Below, in pieces: positions 25,461-34,784 of a stretch of 64,000 bases of DNA (positions within the stretch are counted from its first letter, which is position 1; every line of letters starts with the position of its first letter). This DNA is from Hanstruepera flava (GTDB lineage: Bacteria > Bacteroidota > Bacteroidia > Flavobacteriales > Flavobacteriaceae), in NCBI RefSeq assembly GCF_023634025.1, contig NZ_JALJCW010000002.1, positions 487,156 to 551,155 on the forward strand, read 5' to 3'. The position numbers and the translations under genes are program-made. The notes below the pieces were generated by a model that was not told the origin of the DNA, did no database searches, and saw only the letters and a program-made list of their open reading frames with translations.

Positions 25461-26804
25461 CTAAATACCAGTATAATTACTAGGCGAAATAGCTTTAAGT
25501 TCGGTTTTTATTTCATTTGAGACCTCTAATGTATCAATAAAATTTGAAATGGAATTTTGATTGATTTTTTCATTGGTTCTGGTCAATCCCTTTAATGCTT
25601 CATAGGGGTTAGGGTAGCCTTCACGTCTCAAAATAGTTTGAATGGCTTCGGCAACAACAGCCCAATTATTTTCTAGGTCTTCGGCAAACTTGTCTTCGTT
25701 CAGCAATAATTTGTTCAGGCCTTTTAAAGTCGATTTAAAACCAATTAACGTATGTCCAAAAGGAACACCCACATTACGTAGAACCGTACTATCTGTTAAA
25801 TCACGTTGTAGACGCGAAATAGGAAGCTTGGCTGATAAATGCTCAAATATAGCATTGGCAATGCCCAAATTACCTTCGCTGTTTTCAAAATCTATTGGAT
25901 TCACTTTATGTGGCATAGCAGAACTGCCTACTTCGCCAGCCTTAATTTTTTGCTTGAAGTAATCCATAGAAACGTAAGTCCAGATATCTCTGTCTAAATC
26001 TATAATTATGGTATTGATACGTTTTAGGCAATCAAACAAAGCCGCCATATGGTCGTAATGTTCAATCTGGGTTGTAGGGAAGGAGTGATACAACCCTAAT
26101 TTACCTTGAACAAAATCACCACCAAAAGTTTTCCAATCAACATTAGGATAGGCTACTTTATGAGCATTGAAATTCCCTGTTGCGCCTCCAAATTTGGCTG
26201 CACTAGGTATATCGTTCAATAAATTAAATTGCTCTTTTAAACGTGTGGTAAAAACGGCAATTTCCTTTCCTAATCGTGTAGGAGAAGCAGGTTGACCGTG
26301 AGTTCTAGCTAACATAGGTACATTTGACCATTCTTGCGAGAGGGCCTCAAGCTTTTCCAATACCATCATATATTCAGGAACGTACACATCATTCATGGCA
26401 TCCTTAATACTTAAAGGAATAGCTGTATTGTTAATATCTTGCGAGGTCAACCCAAAATGGATAAACTCTTTGTACTTTGAAATGTTTAAAGCATCAAATT
26501 TTTCCTTAATAAAGTATTCAACAGCTTTAACGTCGTGGTTTGTAACCTTCTCTATATCTTTTATTGCCGAAGCATCAATTGCTGTGAAATTTTTATAAAT
26601 AGCACGTAAATCATCAAATAAATCCGAGTTAAAATCAGCAAGTTGTGGCAACGGGATTTCGCATAATGCAATAAAGTATTCTATTTCTACTTGAACGCGA
26701 TATTTTATTAAGGCTTCTTCAGAGAAATAAGGTGCTAATTTTTCAACTTTATTTCTATAACGACCATCAACAGGAGAGATGGCATTTAATGATGATATAG
26801 ACAT
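25461..26804 (-). CDS. purB: Adenylosuccinate lyase
   Basis: The 447-residue enzyme splits adenylosuccinate and SAICAR, giving fumarate, in AMP and IMP synthesis. It opens with LNAISPVDGRY, has the HGQPASPTRLGKE segment and the fumarase/aspartase superfamily signature GSSAMPHKVNPIDFENSEGN. Length matches the family. The start ATG at 26804 is preceded by a TATCTTTG promoter element. A small HEAT-like protein gene lies a little further on. Confidence 0.95.
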   Translation of the reverse strand: MSISSLNAISPVDGRYRNKVEKLAPYFSEEALIKYRVQVEIEYFIALCEIPLPQLADFNSDLFDDLRAIYKNFTAIDASAIKDIEKVTNHDVKAVEYFIKEKFDALNISKYKEFIHFGLTSQDINNTAIPLSIKDAMNDVYVPEYMMVLEKLEALSQEWSNVPMLARTHGQPASPTRLGKEIAVFTTRLKEQFNLLNDIPSAAKFGGATGNFNAHKVAYPNVDWKTFGGDFVQGKLGLYHSFPTTQIEHYDHMAALFDCLKRINTIIIDLDRDIWTYVSMDYFKQKIKAGEVGSSAMPHKVNPIDFENSEGNLGIANAIFEHLSAKLPISRLQRDLTDSTVLRNVGVPFGHTLIGFKSTLKGLNKLLLNEDKFAEDLENNWAVVAEAIQTILRREGYPNPYEALKGLTRTNEKINQNSISNFIDTLEVSNEIKTELKAISPSNYTGI

Positions 26805-26829
26805 GATTTTGCTTTGTTTTTGAAAGATG

Positions 26830-26837
26830 CAAAGATA
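26830..26837 (-). promoter_or_regulatory. purB promoter -7 element
   Basis: Minus-strand TATCTTTG, exact TAnnTTTG, 26 bases before the purB start codon. Confidence 0.55.
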
Positions 26838-26928
26838 ATCTTTTTACTTCGAAGAGCGAAGTTTGAGCCAATAAGATTTAGGGACGTATTTTATTTTTTA
26901 AGTATATTAGATTTATAAACTTTTTACC

Positions 26929-27909
26929 ATGAACAAATACTTTCTATTACTCGTTTTTTTTCTTTCAGAACTTACTTATAGTCAAGTATACAAAAAATCA
27001 GAACCCTTCACGCACACCTATTCCATAGTTGCGCGCGATTCCGTTACTGGTGAAATGGGCGTTGCTGTACAGAGCCATTGGTTTAGTGTTGGTAGTATTG
27101 TCACATATGGTAAAGCAGGAGTTGGTGTTGTGGCCACACAGTCATTAGTAAATCCGAGTTATGGTCCTAAAGGTTTGGCTTTAATGTCAGAGGGTAAGTC
27201 ACCTCAAGACGCATTAAATACTTTACTAGCTCAAGATTCTGGACAAATGTACAGGCAAGTTGCATTTTTAAACTCAAAAGGTGAAGTGGCAACACATACT
27301 GGTGATTTATGTATAGCTGAAGCTGGACACAAGCAAGGCAATAACTTTTCTGTTCAAGCTAATATGATGTTAAAGAATACTGTTTGGGATGCTATGGCAG
27401 AAGCCTTTGAAAGGGCAAAAGGATCATTAAGTGAACGCATTTTAGCTGCAATGAAAGCTGCAGAAAACGAAAGAGGTGACATACGCGGAAAACAGTCGGC
27501 TGCCATATTAATTGTAAAAGGCGAATCTACCGGTAATTCATGGGAAGATAAAGTTATGGATTTGCGTGTTGAAGATCATGATAATCCCATTCAGGAATTA
27601 GAACGATTAATCCAAATTCATAAGGCATACGATTTTATGAATAAAGGTGATTTGGCTATGGAACATGGCAATTCAACCGAAGCCGAAACGCTTTACATGA
27701 AAGCTCAAAACCTGTTCCCTGAAAACTTGGAAATGCAATATTGGTATGCAATCAATCTATTAAACAACAAACAATTTGAAAAGGCTAAACCCATTCTAAA
27801 ATCAATTTTTAAACAAAACAAGGACTGGAAAACTTTGACCTCGCGACTTGTTGTAAGTAAATTGTTGCTAGTTACGAATGAAGAACTTCAGGACATTTTA
27901 AAATGGTAG
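26929..27909 (+). CDS. Exported DUF1028 family protein with C-terminal TPR
   Basis: The 326-residue protein has a signal peptide (ends ELTYSQ), a DUF1028 domain (about 28-230; TYSIVARDSVTGEMGVAVQS, SVGSIVTYGKAGVGVVATQS and later ENERGDIRGKQSAAILIVKG), which is an Ntn-hydrolase-like fold of unknown substrate, and a C-terminal TPR-like segment (EAETLYMKAQNLFPENLEMQ). The combination of DUF1028 and TPR is known for the family. It is coupled to the next gene, four bases away. Confidence 0.82.
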   Translation: MNKYFLLLVFFLSELTYSQVYKKSEPFTHTYSIVARDSVTGEMGVAVQSHWFSVGSIVTYGKAGVGVVATQSLVNPSYGPKGLALMSEGKSPQDALNTLLAQDSGQMYRQVAFLNSKGEVATHTGDLCIAEAGHKQGNNFSVQANMMLKNTVWDAMAEAFERAKGSLSERILAAMKAAENERGDIRGKQSAAILIVKGESTGNSWEDKVMDLRVEDHDNPIQELERLIQIHKAYDFMNKGDLAMEHGNSTEAETLYMKAQNLFPENLEMQYWYAINLLNNKQFEKAKPILKSIFKQNKDWKTLTSRLVVSKLLLVTNEELQDILKW

Positions 27910-27913
27910 CATA

Positions 27914-28684
27914 ATGGGACGTATACATCTATTTGAATTTGAAGATCAAAGATGGTTTCCAAATTTTTTAAGGAATTATGGTACAGACTTTTTACAATTC
28001 TTATCAAATAAAACGAAACTATATAAGCCAATTATTCCAATTATCAAAAAGGGTTTAAGTAAAGTCGATACCAATCAAATTGTAGATTTGGGTTCGGGTG
28101 GAGGTGGTGGATTACTATGGTTGAATAGCGAATTGATAAAGGACATTCCTGACTTAAAAATTATTCTAACGGATTATTATCCCAATATTCCAGCTTTTGA
28201 ATACACTAAAAAGCAAGCTGATAATTTTGAGTTTATAAGTGTCTCTATCGATGCCAGAAATGTTCCCAAAGAATTGAAAGGGTTAAGAACCCAGTTCTTG
28301 TCATTACATCATTTTAAACCTCTCGATGCCCGACAAATTCTTCAAAATGCTATAGATTCAAATGCTACTATTGCCATTTTTGAAGCGCAAGAACGAAGTG
28401 TTCCTAGTATATTGGCCATGCTGTTTTCTCCTATAAGTGTATGGCTAACTACGCCTTTTATAAGGCCATTTAAGTTTGGACGTATTTTGTTTACGTACAT
28501 TATTCCAATTATTCCGCTATTTGTACTGTGGGATGGTGTCGTGTCTTCATTGCGAACCTATTCTGTAAAGGAAATGCAAGAATTGGTTACAAGTTTGGAC
28601 AATTCTGATGATTATAATTGGGATATGGGAAAACTAAAGTCTGGTCCAGGTGTTGTTTTGTATATGCTGGGCACTAAAACATAA
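27914..28684 (+). CDS. Methyltransferase-like protein
   Basis: The 256-residue product has a glycine-rich SAM-binding motif IVDLGSGGGGGLLW (about residues 56-69), an acidic residue at the end of the next strand (IILTDYYPN) and a later FLSLHHF motif, as in class I methyltransferases. A hydrophobic C-terminal part (SVWLTTPFIRPF, TYIIPIIPLFVLW) may bind the membrane. The substrate is unknown. It begins four bases after the DUF1028 gene. Confidence 0.68.
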   Translation: MGRIHLFEFEDQRWFPNFLRNYGTDFLQFLSNKTKLYKPIIPIIKKGLSKVDTNQIVDLGSGGGGGLLWLNSELIKDIPDLKIILTDYYPNIPAFEYTKKQADNFEFISVSIDARNVPKELKGLRTQFLSLHHFKPLDARQILQNAIDSNATIAIFEAQERSVPSILAMLFSPISVWLTTPFIRPFKFGRILFTYIIPIIPLFVLWDGVVSSLRTYSVKEMQELVTSLDNSDDYNWDMGKLKSGPGVVLYMLGTKT

Positions 28685-28688
28685 ACAG

Positions 28689-29252
28689 TTACGGTTTTAT
28701 TTTCTTCAAAATATGTCGTGCTCTGGCTTTAAATCCGGAGCTCTGCATTTGGTAGTCACGTTCCAGAATAAGTGCCAATTCGGGATGAATCCAATCATAA
28801 TCTTGTCCAAGTAAAAATAAGGTGTTCATGGCATAGGCTTTTGGCGCTATCTTTTCATCATTAATCATATAATCAAAACAGGCTTCAATAATGCGTTCTT
28901 TGTGTTTAGGCGTTAAAGCCATTTTTATCTTATTATCTGTTTTGGAATAATAGGCTTTTGTTAAGTACTCGCAGACTTTAGCAACTGGCCTTACAGCCGA
29001 ATCTAAATGAACTTTGCCAAAGTTTTCTGTAAACGTATCAAGATAAGGGATAGCTGCTTCCAGGTTTTCACCACACATAAACTCAAAAACCCAAGCCGCT
29101 CTGCAGGACACCTTATCGTCAACCATAAATAGAATTTCCAAAAGTTTGGGAATTAAATTAGGATTGTCAATCACTAAATTGGCATAATACAAGCGTTTTT
29201 CACGGGAGTGATTAACATAATTTAATTCTTCGTAAAGTTGTTCTGTAGTCAC
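28689..29252 (-). CDS. HEAT-repeat-like protein (not an adenylosuccinate lyase)
   Basis: The 187-residue, all-helical product has paired helices such as NPNLIPKLLEILFMVDDKVS, CRAAWVFEFMCGENLEAAIP and EKIAPKAYAMNTLFLLGQDY, typical of HEAT-like repeats. Proteins of this kind in Flavobacteriia are, as I recall, often labelled adenylosuccinate lyase by transfer from the neighbour; no lyase signature is present. It converges on the methyltransferase-like gene. Confidence 0.6.
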   Translation of the reverse strand: MTTEQLYEELNYVNHSREKRLYYANLVIDNPNLIPKLLEILFMVDDKVSCRAAWVFEFMCGENLEAAIPYLDTFTENFGKVHLDSAVRPVAKVCEYLTKAYYSKTDNKIKMALTPKHKERIIEACFDYMINDEKIAPKAYAMNTLFLLGQDYDWIHPELALILERDYQMQSSGFKARARHILKKIKP

Positions 29253-29290
29253 GAATATTTTCTATTTTTAAAAATCTAAAATTACACAAA

Positions 29291-29761
29291 ATGAAACTAT
29301 TTAAGAAACTCCTAGTCATACTGTTAGTCCTTTTCGTTATCGCACAATTTTTTGGGCCAGAAAAGAACGATGGCGATTTAGCCATTAACGCCTTTATAAA
29401 TGATACCAACCCACCACAAGATGTTGAAGCTATTTTAAAGGAATCTTGCTACGATTGCCATAGTAATTCCACAAGATATCCTTGGTATAACAATATTACA
29501 CCTGTTAATTATTGGTTGGCAGACCATGTAAAGCATGGTAAGGGGCATTTTAATGTATCGGTTTGGGACGAATACTCTACCAAGAAAAAAGACCATAAGT
29601 TAGAAGAGTTAATTGAAATGGTTGAAGAAAAAGAAATGCCACTAAATTCCTATACATGGACTCATGGTGAAGCTAAACTGACTGATGCACAAATACAATC
29701 GGTTATTAACTGGGCACAAGCCGTTAGAATTAAATACGGTTTAGAAGCAAAACCAGAATAG
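29291..29761 (+). CDS. Haem-binding domain protein, membrane-anchored
   Basis: The 156-residue protein has an N-terminal hydrophobic anchor (about 5-22) and one c-type haem motif C53-x-x-C56-H57 (ESCYDCHSN), followed by YPWYNNITPVNYWLADHVKH, the signature of the small Haem_bd family. A Met near the C terminus (KEMPLNSYTW) may be the sixth haem ligand. It would face the periplasm and act in electron transfer. It ends three bases before the glycosyltransferase gene. Confidence 0.85.
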   Translation: MKLFKKLLVILLVLFVIAQFFGPEKNDGDLAINAFINDTNPPQDVEAILKESCYDCHSNSTRYPWYNNITPVNYWLADHVKHGKGHFNVSVWDEYSTKKKDHKLEELIEMVEEKEMPLNSYTWTHGEAKLTDAQIQSVINWAQAVRIKYGLEAKPE

Positions 29762-29764
29762 TTT

Positions 29765-30997
29765 ATGAATCAATTGCTCATCATAGGCTATGTATGGCCA
29801 GAACCCAAAAGTTCTGCGGCAGGAAGTCGAATGATGCAGCTTATTGATACCTTTCAATCCTTAAACTATCACATTACATTTGCGAGTCCTTGTGAGAAAA
29901 AGGATCAAGCGTATGATTTAGCAAAACTGAATATTAATACTGTTTCCATTGAAGTAAATTCCAGTTCTTTTGATGATTTTGTTACTGAATTGAAACCCAA
30001 TGTTGTATTGTTTGACCGGTTTATGATGGAAGAACAATTTGGCTGGCGTGTTTCTGAAAACTGCCCAAATGCATTACGAATTCTAGACACCGAAGATTTA
30101 CACGGATTACGAAAAGGCAGACATCAAGCTTTTAAGGACAACAAACCATTTGATAGAACGTATTTATTAAATGATACTTTTAAAAGAGAATTAGCTAGTA
30201 TTTATAGAAGTGATTTAAGCTTGATTATTTCAGAGTTTGAAATGGAATTACTTACAAATGAGTTAAAGGTAGATCGATCGCTTTTAGTTTACCTGCCGTT
30301 TATGGAGGATAGGATAGAAGAGGAGGTTGAAGGGCAACTTCCTAATTTTGAAGCACGACAACATTTTATCACTATAGGCAACTTTTTACATGAACCCAAT
30401 TATCAAGCGGTTTTGTACCTTAAAAAAACTATTTGGCCATTAATCAGAAAACAATTGCCCAAAGCAGAAATGCATGTATATGGAGCCTATGCTTCACAAA
30501 AAGTCCTGCAACTACATAATGAAAGGGAAGGCTTTATCATCAAGGGTTTTGCTGATGATGTTAATCAAGTCATGCAACAAGCTAAAGTGTGTTTGGCTTC
30601 CTTACAGTTTGGTGCAGGACTAAAAGGCAAGTTGATTGATGCCATGAAAAACGGTACGCCTTGCGTTATGTCTCAAATTGCTGCCGAAGGTATGTTTGGA
30701 AGTTTAGAACCTAACGGTTGTATTACAGAAAACCCAATGGAATTTGCTGAACAAGCTGTTGCGTTGTATATTGATGAGTCGCTTTGGAAAACCAAACAAC
30801 AGAATGGCTTTAGGGTTCTAAATACACGATTTGATAAAGAAGCGCATAAACGAGAGTTTACAAACCGATTACAAAAACTTCTGGACAACTTACAAAACCA
30901 TAGGCTTAATAATACAATAGGGCAGATGTTACAACATCAAACTTTACAAAGCACCAAGTATATGAGTAAATGGATTGAGGAGAAGAATCGCCCCTAA
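29765..30997 (+). CDS. Glycosyltransferase (GT4-like)
   Basis: The 410-residue protein is a GT-B fold glycosyltransferase: N-terminal domain beginning LLIIGYVWPEPKSSAAGSRM, C-terminal domain with ITIGNFLHEPNYQAVLYLKK, KGFADDVNQVMQQAKVCLAS and FGAGLKGKLIDAMKNGTPCV, the last holding the donor-phosphate-binding segment. The acceptor and sugar are unknown. It does not sit in a polysaccharide cluster. The last 30 residues are polar and poorly structured. Confidence 0.82.
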   Translation: MNQLLIIGYVWPEPKSSAAGSRMMQLIDTFQSLNYHITFASPCEKKDQAYDLAKLNINTVSIEVNSSSFDDFVTELKPNVVLFDRFMMEEQFGWRVSENCPNALRILDTEDLHGLRKGRHQAFKDNKPFDRTYLLNDTFKRELASIYRSDLSLIISEFEMELLTNELKVDRSLLVYLPFMEDRIEEEVEGQLPNFEARQHFITIGNFLHEPNYQAVLYLKKTIWPLIRKQLPKAEMHVYGAYASQKVLQLHNEREGFIIKGFADDVNQVMQQAKVCLASLQFGAGLKGKLIDAMKNGTPCVMSQIAAEGMFGSLEPNGCITENPMEFAEQAVALYIDESLWKTKQQNGFRVLNTRFDKEAHKREFTNRLQKLLDNLQNHRLNNTIGQMLQHQTLQSTKYMSKWIEEKNRP

Positions 30998-31024
30998 TAT
31001 CAGAAGCAATGAACTTTAGCCGTT

Positions 31025-31568
31025 GTTAGCTACAGTTTTTTATATTCAATTTTTTCCGCTGTCATTATTTTCTCAATTCGTCTAATCAAACTTAAAATAG
31101 TTGAGTTAGCGAATAATTCAATTAACAGTATGTAAATCAGTCCAAAAATTGGAAGAACGAAAATCATAAGACTTTCATTAACTCCATTCGTGAAAGTTTG
31201 ATAAATTGCAATAACAATTGTCAGAATGATAAAGAAAATTGCAAACCAAAAATGAATATTATAAGTCATTCCGTTTTTTCTTTTCAGAATCAGTTTACTT
31301 TCAGTTCCGTCGCTATTTGAATTAACCGATTTCAAATTTAGTTTAACAAGAGGACCTAAATTCGGCTCTGTGTATAGCATAGAAAATGTATTTGAAAGGT
31401 CAAATCCGCCATCATCAGAATACTCACCAGAAATATTATTCTGTTTACTAAAATTTTTTTGATTTATTTCAGTTCGGATTATTTCGTTCAGTCGATTTGC
31501 TCCACCTTTTATTTTATATTCAACTGCTTTTTCTTTCAACGATTTGGTTGGTTTAAATTGTAGCTAAC
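31025..31568. repeat. 10-bp inverted repeats bounding a cassette-like gene
   Basis: GTTAGCTACA at 31025-31034 and its exact reverse complement TGTAGCTAAC at 31559-31568 bracket one minus-strand gene; the left arm overlaps its stop codon and the right arm is 20 bases before its first possible start. The right arm leads into a hairpin (CTGATAT 31572-31578 with ATATCAG 31597-31603). No transposase or integrase is present. Confidence 0.5.
31030..31539 (-). CDS. Membrane protein in a cassette-like insert, start unclear
   Basis: The 169-residue product has a soluble N-terminal part and two hydrophobic helices (about 94-113 and 122-143) with a short basic end. No family is recognised. The reading frame has no ATG: an in-frame TAG lies in the right inverted repeat and the first usable codon is TTG at 31539. 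Either TTG is the start or the gene lost its native start on insertion. Both ends coincide with inverted repeats. Confidence 0.5.
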   Translation of the reverse strand: MKEKAVEYKIKGGANRLNEIIRTEINQKNFSKQNNISGEYSDDGGFDLSNTFSMLYTEPNLGPLVKLNLKSVNSNSDGTESKLILKRKNGMTYNIHFWFAIFFIILTIVIAIYQTFTNGVNESLMIFVLPIFGLIYILLIELFANSTILSLIRRIEKIMTAEKIEYKKL

Positions 31569-31732
31569 GTACTGATATGAATTGTTGGAATTATTTATAT
31601 CAGGTGTAAACGAATTTAGTAGTTTAAATTGATAAATTCAAATGATATGCAGTACTGTTTATAACAATAGGAATTCCTTATGGAATTAGCTATCTTTCAA
31701 ATCGTTAATTATTAATCAACCAACTATTCTTT

Positions 31733-33298
31733 ATGAAATCCACAAAAAGAAAAGCAACATTATTCCTATTTCTTATTACATGTTGCATTAGCCAGATTCA
31801 TGCACAAGTTACCTCACAACAAATAGATTCTATTGTTAATTATGCTATGACCAAGTTTAATGTGGCTGGTTGTGCGGTTGCCGTTGTAAAAGATGGTAGC
31901 ATATTGCATGAAAAGGGCTATGGTATTAAATCTATTGAAACCAAAGCGCTTGTTAATGAGCATACTAATTTTGCCATAGCATCTAACAGTAAGGCTTTTA
32001 CAACTGTTGCGTTAGCACTGTTAGTTGAAGAAGGCAAACTCAATTGGGATGATAAGGTAAAAACACATATTCCAGAGTTCACGATGTATAACGATTATGT
32101 GGAAGAGAATTTTAATATTATCGATTTGGTTACACACAGAAGTGGTTTAGGTTTAGGTGTGGGAGACCTCATGTTTTTCCCACAGGGTTCAGATTTTACT
32201 ATAGATGATTTGTTGTCTAGCTTTCAGCATTTTAAGCAAGAATCAGATTTTCGTACCAAATGGGACTATGATAATTTATTGTATTTAGTAGCAGGAGAGC
32301 TCATTGCCAGAAAAAGTGGTATGACATGGGAAGCTTTTGTTGAAAGTAGAATTTTTGAACCTTTAGGAATGGATAATACTCATGGTTCTTTATCCAATGT
32401 AAATGATATAGATAACTTATCGGCTTCGCATTCTACAGAAAAAGGAGACATTAGAGTTATTCCAATTTTTGAAGAAATGATTAATGGTGCTGCAGGAGGT
32501 ATTTTTTCAAATGTCAACGATTTATCGCAATGGATGCTATTGCAATTAAATAAAGGAAAATATGGTGATAATTTAAGTAGCCAATTGTTCACACAAGCCA
32601 ACCATAATGAAATGTGGAAAATACATACGGTTATGGACGTAGATCGCAATCCACGTTACAACTCACACTTTTCAGGTTATGGCTTGGGTTGGTTTTTGTC
32701 TGATGTTAAAGGCAATATGAAGGTAGAGCACACAGGAGGTTTACCAGGTATGTTATCGCAAACTATTTTAATTCCTGATATGAATTTGGGTATCGTTATT
32801 TTAACCAATACCAGTAATGATGGTGGCGCCATGTTTTCTGCCATATCCAATACCATTTTGGACATGTATTTTGAGCTGGATGATTTTAAGTGGATTGATA
32901 AGTATGCTGCCTATATGAAATCGTTTAAAAGTGGTGACGATGCTGCAACAAACAAGGTTTGGGAAGCTGTAGCGAGTATGGATCAAGGTGCAGTTGAAGT
33001 GAATAAATATATAGGTATTTATGAAGATGTTTGGTTTGGTAAAATTGAAGTATTTATGAAGGATGACCAATTATGGATTAAATGTCATCGTTCACCTTTA
33101 CTCAATGGTCCTTTAAAACATTATAAAGATGAAACCTTTGCTATTAAATGGGAATATCAAGATATGAATGCCGATGCTTTTGCTATGTTCACATTAGATG
33201 AAAACGGAAAAGCTAACGGTTTTACTATGAAAGGTATTTCACCTAATATTGATTTTAGTTTCGATTTTCAGGATTTGAACCTTAAGCGTGTAGATTAA
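31733..33298 (+). CDS. Serine hydrolase of the beta-lactamase/class C family
   Basis: The 521-residue exported protein (signal ending QIHAQ) shows all three motifs of the penicillin-binding-protein-like fold: S84-N-S-K87, Y179-D-N181 and HTGG at 333-336. A C-terminal DUF3471-like domain (from about 405) follows. Such enzymes include D-aminopeptidases, esterases and PBP-like peptidases; a true beta-lactamase is not implied. Its stop overlaps the next start by one base. Confidence 0.87.
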   Translation: MKSTKRKATLFLFLITCCISQIHAQVTSQQIDSIVNYAMTKFNVAGCAVAVVKDGSILHEKGYGIKSIETKALVNEHTNFAIASNSKAFTTVALALLVEEGKLNWDDKVKTHIPEFTMYNDYVEENFNIIDLVTHRSGLGLGVGDLMFFPQGSDFTIDDLLSSFQHFKQESDFRTKWDYDNLLYLVAGELIARKSGMTWEAFVESRIFEPLGMDNTHGSLSNVNDIDNLSASHSTEKGDIRVIPIFEEMINGAAGGIFSNVNDLSQWMLLQLNKGKYGDNLSSQLFTQANHNEMWKIHTVMDVDRNPRYNSHFSGYGLGWFLSDVKGNMKVEHTGGLPGMLSQTILIPDMNLGIVILTNTSNDGGAMFSAISNTILDMYFELDDFKWIDKYAAYMKSFKSGDDAATNKVWEAVASMDQGAVEVNKYIGIYEDVWFGKIEVFMKDDQLWIKCHRSPLLNGPLKHYKDETFAIKWEYQDMNADAFAMFTLDENGKANGFTMKGISPNIDFSFDFQDLNLKRVD

Positions 33299-34020
33299 TG
33301 GTTTCAGCATTACGAAAAATCAGAAAGAAATTAATGGAGCAAAATAGGGCACAGCGCTATTTCTTTTATGCCATTGGGGAAATTGTTCTAGTGGTTATAG
33401 GTATTCTCATTGCTTTACAGATTAATACATGGAATAAGGAGAAGCAAAATAGAGTACATGAAAAAACCATTTTGAAGAACCTAAAAGAGGATTTAGAAAT
33501 TCAAAAACAACTGATAAAACAACAAATAGAATATGAAAGTGTTGTTTTGGCGCAAGTTGATTCGGCAAAAAAGTTTGTTTCAGATACGGCAGATAAAGCC
33601 GTTTTATCTAGGTTTTTTTATGAACTTCAAGGAAGACATACGTTCAAAGCCAATCGTGCAACGTTTAGTAATATGATTTCCAGCGGTAGTATTAACCTTA
33701 TTATAAATGAAGATTTACAACATAACATTATACGTTATTTTCAGCGTTTAGATTATGTGGAGTCTGTTGTCAACAATAACAATTTATTTATGACTGATGT
33801 TAATTTTGGTGCTTTTGTTGCCAACAACGGATTAGGGTTAGAAGTCGATGAGCAAAATAATATCGTTTCAGAAACAATATTCAACAATAATCATAAAGCT
33901 ACAATTTTTGCCCAACTTAATTATAGGCGAGGCGGTTCAGAAAGTATCAAAAATTTAAGCCAAACATTATTGGAGTTGACTAACACCTTAATTCAGGAAA
34001 TAGAACAGTACTTAAAGTAA
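33298..34020 (+). CDS. DUF6090 family membrane protein
   Basis: The 240-residue protein has one membrane helix near the N terminus in the typical DUF6090 block FFYAIGEIVLVVIGILIALQ followed by INTWNKEKQNR, and a helical soluble part. Function is unknown. It is translationally coupled (TAATG) to the serine hydrolase, and its end overlaps the convergent sirtuin gene by nine bases. Confidence 0.8.
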   Translation: MVSALRKIRKKLMEQNRAQRYFFYAIGEIVLVVIGILIALQINTWNKEKQNRVHEKTILKNLKEDLEIQKQLIKQQIEYESVVLAQVDSAKKFVSDTADKAVLSRFFYELQGRHTFKANRATFSNMISSGSINLIINEDLQHNIIRYFQRLDYVESVVNNNNLFMTDVNFGAFVANNGLGLEVDEQNNIVSETIFNNNHKATIFAQLNYRRGGSESIKNLSQTLLELTNTLIQEIEQYLK

Positions 34021-34692
34021 CTTTAGTTGTTCAATAGCTTGGCTCACACCAACGGTTGCTGGCTCTGAAATAACAGTAAGATTAATAGAGCTGTTCATTG
34101 CTGGATTAGGGTCTATAAAAAAGGTTTGTGTACCATTGGGTACGTAGTGCATTAAACTTGCTGCAGGATATACTTGCATACTTGTGCCAATTATCATTAA
34201 TACATCTGCTGTTACGCATACTTCAATAGCTTTTTCAATCATCGGTACAGCTTCACCAAACCAAACAATATGTGGTCGCATTTGATAACCTTGTTGACAA
34301 ACATCTCCTAAAATCAAATCGGTTGTCCAATCAACAACATCTTGTTCATTGTAAGTACTTCTGGCTTTCAGTAGTTCACCGTGTAAGTGTAAAACGTTAG
34401 AACTGCCTGAACGCTCATGTAAATCATCAACATTTTGTGTAATTATAGATACTTTGTAGTCATGTTCAAGATTGGCTAAATCATAATGTGCAGTATTTGG
34501 TTTGACTTCTAATAACTGTCTGCGTCTTTGGTTGTAAAACTCTAAAACCAATTCCGGATTTCGGGCAAAACCTTCTGGCGAGGCTACTTTCATAACATCA
34601 TGACCTTCCCAAAGTCCATTGGCATCGCGAAAGGTTTTTAAACCACTTTCGGCACTCATGCCTGCTCCAGTAAGTACAACTATATGCTTCAT
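34012..34692 (-). CDS. SIR2 family NAD-dependent deacylase lacking the zinc cysteines
   Basis: The 226-residue sirtuin has GAGMSAESG (9-17), TQNVDDLH (85-92), the catalytic His104 in HLHGE, and Tyr53 with Arg56, the Y-x-x-R pair linked to removal of succinyl, malonyl and other acidic acyl groups in SIRT5-type enzymes. The four zinc-binding cysteines of most sirtuins are missing: the first pair is replaced around KARSTYNEQ and only Cys132 remains. I recall this form as common in Bacteroidota. It would deacylate lysines using NAD. Confidence 0.87.
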   Translation of the reverse strand: MKHIVVLTGAGMSAESGLKTFRDANGLWEGHDVMKVASPEGFARNPELVLEFYNQRRRQLLEVKPNTAHYDLANLEHDYKVSIITQNVDDLHERSGSSNVLHLHGELLKARSTYNEQDVVDWTTDLILGDVCQQGYQMRPHIVWFGEAVPMIEKAIEVCVTADVLMIIGTSMQVYPAASLMHYVPNGTQTFFIDPNPAMNSSINLTVISEPATVGVSQAIEQLKLL

Positions 34693-34784
34693 GGTTTAAA
34701 ATTATAAAAATTACGAGATAATAATTAATAACTTATTTGGTTTTATAGTATAAATTGTAAATTTAGAGTGTTATTAAATTATTT

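Noticed and set aside
25642..25962. A 106-codon plus-strand ORF opposite purB.
   Set aside because: purB is certain in the other strand and the ORF product has no domain; it is a shadow.
31733..33298. A beta-lactamase resistance gene.
   Set aside because: The SxxK/YxN/HTGG motifs are shared by many esterases and peptidases and a DUF3471-like tail is present, so resistance is not implied.
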